Shown here one piece after another: positions 59,517-64,000 of a stretch of DNA of 64,000 bases; position 1 is the first letter of the stretch; each line of letters opens with the position of its first letter. The notes beneath the pieces are model-generated. The model was given only the letters and a program-made list of their open reading frames with translations, searched no databases and had not been told where the DNA came from. This stretch comes from Naganishia liquefaciens (Eukaryota > Basidiomycota > Tremellomycetes > Filobasidiales > Filobasidiaceae). The stretch covers positions 185,174 through 249,173 of the forward strand of contig BLZA01000011.1 of assembly GCA_013423385.1 (NCBI GenBank), in the 5' to 3' direction. A program made the translations under genes and the position numbers.

Positions 59517-60861
59517 TCACGCACAGTTCCAGTCCTCAGCGGCGTCCTCAACGATGAGCCTGAAATCTGGCTCAGTTATCGTTGAATTGTGCTCCGTAAA
59601 GGAGTCAACATCTTGTACGTATGATGATCTTGATGAAATGCTTCGCTTCGGAGACCTGTAGCTGTCAGTGACACGTTTCTCATCTGCAGCTACGCCTGAG
59701 TTCACAACAGGTCTCAACTGCTGATCCGGCTCTACAGCGGGTATGCATCGCTCTGTTCCTCTTTCTCCTGTCATACCTTGCTTTGGAGCCGTGTCTGCGA
59801 CAGCCGCAGAGGTTGCTGCTAGAGGTACTGCTTCAGAGACGCTCTGGGTAAAAAATACGTCTGGCAAACCACTTGTTGCTGGAAGAGATGCATTGGACAG
59901 GGGGACTGTCATGTTTCTAGACGACTCTATTGATGAATTGCTGCCCAGATCTTTTGATCTGACGTCAGTAACGGTATCTAGGGCAAGTTGAAGTCAGTCA
60001 ACTCAAGCTCTGAGAGGTCGAATAATGATTTTGGCAGACTTGCCTTCTGACTGAAGGGCTACCACCGATGACAAATTGGATGCAGTGGTAAGGGAGGCTC
60101 CTTCCTGCTCTTTCCCCGGTGCTAGAGCTGCCTTTTCGAAATACAAATGGTCGACTGCTTCTTGGCTCGCTATCAGCCATTGGTCATAGAACCCAGTCCT
60201 GGTAAGTTGACTTCTGTTGCTTTCGTTTCCCAGCATTTTTGTTAGGATAGCATGACCTTGCCGACAAAGGCGGACTTGCAATTTGCCCGTATCCGACAGA
60301 TCTTCCTCTTTACGAAAATCTGCAAAAGCAAAGGTGTGTTGCGAGAATTCATTGAACCGAGTCGTGAGATCTTGATGAATCTGATTCAACGCAGCTTTTC
60401 TCGCTGAGATGATAAAACGTTCCGTGACCAAATAAGTCCACAAGCTTGGTCTCGGTCCTGGGAGGGAAATCCCATAATGAAATAGACCTCCCTTGGCACA
60501 CTTGGCATGATCGCAGTCGAAAATTCAGAAATACCATTGGCGTCATTTAGGATCACTACCGATGTTTCGGCAAGCAAGAATGCGAAGAGGTTGCGCTACT
60601 TACAAGACGAAAGAAGTCCTGATAGAAGCGCAGAGGCAAAACAAAGCTGCTAAAGCTCTCCACTATGAGTGCGACTTTATTGCGTTTCTTCTTCAGAACA
60701 GGAGGCGAGGTCACCGAGCTTCTGAGGTATTCAGCGAATTCATTTACGAGCATCTGTTTGAATTTGTCATGAAGCTCAGATTTTGCTTGAAGATGACGTT
60801 TCTTGTACTGAGTTTCCCAGCTCCCATGTTCTGCGTTGCGAGATCGTTTCGAGGGAGACAT
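59517..60861 (-). CDS. Unrecognised 391-residue protein
   Basis: Three exons (60861-60604, 60500-60044, 59977-59517) stay in frame and give 391 residues, with the GTAAGT donor after exon 1 fitting consensus. Exon 1 encodes a basic start (MSPSKRSRNAEHGSWETQYK) and a helical part (SELHDKFKQMLVNEFAEYLR). Exon 2 continues with LWTYLVTERFIISARKAALN and long charged helices (NEFSQHTFAFADFRKEEDLS). Exon 3 encodes a Ser/Thr/Pro-rich acidic tail ending AAEDWNCA. The second intron starts with GC (GCAAGT); if it stays in, a stop comes soon after. I recognise no domain. The pattern of helices followed by a disordered tail is compatible with a nuclear or structural protein, but this is a guess. Confidence 0.65.
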
Positions 60862-62032
60862 CACGAAAGCAAGAAAAGGCTATTCCGAAAGAGGGACGTG
60901 CGTTTAATCCTAGAGTTCTCCCTTCTCGACAGGGGACTCTGATACTCATTTATATAAGCGCAAGATAGAGGACGAAAGCTGAAACTGACGCCCGCTCAAA
61001 GGAGTCAAGGTGCTAGCCTGAATGCAGTTACAAGGCCGACTTTTGACTCTCTGACGGAGCGCAGAAGGTTACGACGCAGAAGACATCCAAAGAAGCAGCC
61101 TTAGAGCTAGCGAAGAGAAAAGAATCTCGGCTTCTTCGCCAGATGGCGTTAGCATATATGTTGGAGGTTAGAGTGGAAGCTTGCTGAATGCGCTTTTCTA
61201 CCCTTCGCCACCCTTCGCCATCGAGCGATGTGCTTCCGTCTTCCAAGGCATAGTAAGCTATCCTTTGACTGCACATGGCGCCTTCAGCTTTACAACCTGA
61301 TGGCCCATAGACGTAGTCAATGACAAAAGAACATTCTTGTCTGGACTTGTCATTAGCCGTCGACCGATGCAACATTGGAATCATTCTCATCCTGACTGAG
61401 GATTACCGAAAGACCTGGCAGGTGTCCAAAGCCTTTGCACAAAAGCCTGCACGGTTGGCTGCTGGTTCTGCTATTGCGCAGAGGATGCAGCCACCTCACC
61501 ACCAACGCAAAGACAAAATCAGCGTTAAGCTCGCAAGATCCGAAAGATCGATGGTATCGAGCAGCGAGCCTGGCTGGAGCTCTTAAGAGCGACATGGAAA
61601 TCGTGGCGATTCCAACGTTGAAAGATTATCCGATATCCTGATGCTGATCAGCTGACATCCAATCTCCCGATTACCCATCGTCCAAAAATGGCAGAATCAA
61701 CAGAAAAGGGCTGACCTCCAACCTTCTCGCTTGCGTTGAATCAATAGGTTCTTTGAGATACGCTTGCGTACACGTTGGGTCGAATATTCAAGACCAGGCT
61801 CGGCAGAAATTTTTGATAGGTGTCGGTGTCCTCAAAGAGGCTCGAATGGTTCCGTTCAATATGGACCCGATAGAACTCGATAAGATACAGGATGATCCCG
61901 GAAAATCTAGTGTAGAGAAGATACAAGAGGTCGTGACGTCGTTTACAAGATGTATGCCGGCATTAAAAGGTCGAGATTGTCCATGAACAGTAATCGTCGG
62001 AAAGGACGTACGGCGGAGACCGCTGAGTACGC
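60862..62032. other. Unassigned 1.2 kb stretch with two ATG frames
   Basis: Minus ATG frames at 61390-61028 (120 codons) and 61595-61353 (80 codons, opening MSLLRAPARLAARYHRSFGS, targeting-like) overlap. Neither has a recognised motif and I could not join them through plausible splice sites, so no gene is called. Confidence 0.35.
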
Positions 62033-62815
62033 CTAGAACCGACGGCGACCGATGAATCCCCAGCTGGAGAAGACCATGAGCATGGCCGTGATAAAGATGG
62101 CAAGGAATGCCGGGTTTGATGCTATTCTTGTAGCAGACGAACAAGACGAGCAGTTCCAATCTGCGGAGGTAAAGATGTCGGTATCAGCGACGGTCCCGAT
62201 GCGAAGGGAAGAGGCAGAATTGAGTCTCACCTGAAAGCGGCGTGTACTGCTGTGGCCGATACAGCGCAAACTGCGATCCACTATACGGACTGAACCTTCC
62301 TCCAGCAACGGTAGCACCCGGACCACGCTCGTCCCATATACTCAAGGTATAGGTCGCAGCCGCCAACGGCGTCGCGCCCGCCTGCTGCTCGTATTCCCAC
62401 GGATTCCAGACGATTTGTGTTGCGGTGCCGGGAACAACGTTGTCGATTTCGCCGGCGGCATTGGTTGGTCCGACTTTATAGGTGTTGCCGTTCTGAGTGC
62501 AGGTGGCGATGACCGTGAGGGATTCTGGTGTGACGCTGTCATTGTATAGGTTAATACAGTCTTCGAAGATCACCTTGAGAAACCCACTAAAGACTCGTCA
62601 GATTCCATCCGAATGTCACGTAGTTAGCCGAGGCGATTTTATAGTAAGATGCGGCAGCCGTTGATGGCGGTTGCTGAGAGGAAACAGACCCAGCATCAGC
62701 TGTCACAGAAGTCGGGCTTCGAGGGAAAGGGACGTACCGTCATCGTCAATCCTCCGGCGGCAGCTGTCCCGGGAATGGACATGGTGCTAGTCCCTGTTGC
62801 TCTTGTAGACGACAT
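62033..62815 (-). CDS. DUF7137-type protein with C-terminal membrane anchor
   Basis: Four exons join to about 205 residues. A Ser/Thr/Gly-rich start (TSTMSIPGTAAAGGLTM) leads to a beta-rich domain: YYKIASANYVTFGWNLTSLY, VTPESLTVIATCTQNGNTY, PGTATQIVWNPWEYEQQ, TYTLSIWDERGP and QFALYRPQQYTPLSG. After a paired-cysteine stretch (DWNCSSCSS) comes a membrane helix (NPAFLAIFITAMLMVFSSW) and a basic end (GRRRF). This matches the layout of fungal DUF7137 cell-surface proteins of unknown role. Family members normally have an N-terminal signal peptide; the ATG used here has none, so the true start may lie upstream. The frame stays open to ATGs at 62977 and 63016, or a missed 5' exon may supply it. Confidence 0.72.
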
Positions 62816-63335
62816 CTCGATGACGGATTGTCTATGATGGAGAGAATGCGAAGAAGATTGATGTCGTCGACGCGGGGTAGGTAGGTAACTGAAGAAGTAG
62901 AATAGGATGCTCGGCACAGCCCGTGATCGACGCGCCTTTTGGCTGGGACGCGGCGATCGCGCCCTTGAGTGAGACATAGCTGACCAGTTAGATAATGCTT
63001 TAACAACTGTCTCCATGTATGGCGTCGAGGGTGCAGCTGACGGCAGATGGCGTTATGCAGAGTTTTCAATCACAGTAAGCAGTTCTAGAGAGATTCCAGA
63101 TATGTATCGAGCTTCTACTGAACTCATTGAGGCGAGATTTACTTTCTGCGGCTTGAAGACGAGCAAAGATAGGAAGCTTCTCGAGTCGCAATTATAGATG
63201 CTTTGCGGCACTCTTTCCTTGTTGCGAAGTAACCTCGACCCGCACAAGATCTTGTAGGGAATACCTCAGATTGCTCCACACTAAATTAATTGAATTCATG
63301 TTCCGCTTAACGAGATGACCTATAGAAGCTGTCTA
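62816..63335. other. Intergenic region between the aminotransferase and DUF7137 genes
   Basis: 520 bases. It may include the missing 5' exon or signal peptide of the DUF7137-type gene; otherwise no gene is seen. Confidence 0.4.
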
Positions 63336-64000
63336 TCACCCTACACGGTTGCACGCCGCCTGTAAAACACCCGCAACTTTGATAAAGTCGTCCACGTCGT
63401 TCCAAACCTGAGCGGAAAAGCGGGCCATCCATTTTTTGTTATGACAGAACTAAGGTCAAAACCCAACAGTCAGCCTTATGCCACTTCAGAAGTTGGATCT
63501 CAAGTGTACTGACAACTGCGGCGAAAACCTTTGCTTTGAACATCTCTTCCAGTAGGAAATCGTATTGCCTTGCCATCTCCTTCTTCCCTTCAGGCGTATT
63601 TTCTGCAAACGACACCGCAAGGGGGAGCTCAACCGTGACCTTCACAGAGTCAGCCAGGATATGTATGAAGCCTCTCCAACTCACCATGTTGGCTGTAAGC
63701 TCTCCATCGGCCGTATCCACGACATTGGTTTTCAGGAACTCCGCCACCTTCCGGCCTCCAGTAACAGCTAGATCATGACAGTACTTGCTGATGCGCTCTT
63801 CCCCACCAAGGAATCTTCGGAACTCGAGAGCTGGAGAGGTGTCAGCATTGGCAACAAGCATATCATTGAGTACAGCTCACCGGCCGAAACCGACAACATT
63901 GGCGCCATGTCTTGCGTGCCAACCCAATCCCACTGAAAATAGTTGGGGTCAAGCGCATATACAAGGGGAAAGAAGTATGCTAACCTGTTTCGCGAAGACC
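63336..64000 (-). CDS. Class V aminotransferase (isopenicillin-N-epimerase-like), 5' end outside the window
   Basis: Only the C-terminal part is present; the gene continues past the right edge. Exons read from the edge inward: FAKQ joins WDWVGTQDMAPMLSVSA, then ALEFRRFLGGEERISKYCHD, GGRKVAEFLKTNVVDTADGE, VTVELPLAVSFAENTPEGKK, YDFLLEEMFKAKVFAAV and a last exon with WMARFSAQVWNDVDDFIKV, stop at 63336. The WVGTQD segment followed by an Ala-rich helix is typical of PLP-dependent class V enzymes related to isopenicillin-N epimerase and cysteine desulfurase-like proteins. The PLP lysine lies upstream, outside the window, so activity cannot be judged. Substrate unknown. Confidence 0.8.

Noticed and set aside
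61028-61595. Two overlapping minus ATG frames (120 and 80 codons)
   Set aside because: No motif and no plausible in-phase splice between them; kept only as an unassigned stretch.

Overview
The window looks like nuclear DNA from a basidiomycete yeast, probably a tremellomycete relative of Cryptococcus or Kwoniella; this is inferred from gene structure and protein style. Genes are compact and lie on both strands. Coding sequences are broken by many short introns (about 40-100 nt) with GT-AG borders and, at several sites, GC-AG borders. Exon borders were worked out by hand from reading-frame continuity and family motifs, so inner borders may be off by a base. I found no rRNA, convincing tRNA, CRISPR array, transposon or virus-like element.

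Layout. 1-17 kb: an O-mannosyltransferase of the PMT2 family (+), a Cyc2-like mitochondrial FAD reductase (-) head-to-head with 2-isopropylmalate synthase LEU4 (+), a poorly resolved 3 kb stretch with one doubtful small gene, a membrane-anchored coiled-coil protein (+), and CDC42 (-). 18-29 kb: a large RRM+PUF RNA-binding protein of the Jsn1/Puf2 type (-), proline catabolism enzyme PUT2 (-) head-to-head with TRAPP subunit TRS20 (+), and a zinc polyol/alcohol dehydrogenase (+). 29-46 kb: an RBM39/Rsd1 splicing factor (+), oligosaccharyltransferase subunit WBP1 (+), SAGA adaptor ADA2 (-), checkpoint clamp subunit RAD1 (-) head-to-head with recombination motor RAD54 (+), and allantoinase DAL1 (-). 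47-58 kb: an unrecognised 717-residue protein (+), mitochondrial adrenodoxin reductase ARH1 (-) head-to-head with an AhpD-like protein (+), a PPR-like protein (-), and a secreted histidine acid phosphatase (+). 59-64 kb: a gene-poor stretch with an unrecognised 391-residue protein (-), a DUF7137-type membrane-anchored protein (-), and a class V aminotransferase (-) that runs off the right edge.

Most genes are ordinary housekeeping functions: glycosylation (PMT2, WBP1), amino-acid and nitrogen metabolism (LEU4, PUT2, DAL1), DNA repair (RAD1, RAD54), mitochondrial redox (Cyc2-like, ARH1), RNA biology (PUF, RBM39, PPR) and polarity or trafficking (CDC42, TRS20). I see no cluster that makes a clearly new system. 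The points most worth a second look are the shared RAD1/RAD54 promoter with a repeated forkhead-type motif and an ACGCGT box, repeated GC-AG introns, large low-complexity insertions in conserved enzymes (DAL1, RAD1, ARH1, Cyc2-like, acid phosphatase), and three well-spliced proteins I cannot assign to a family.
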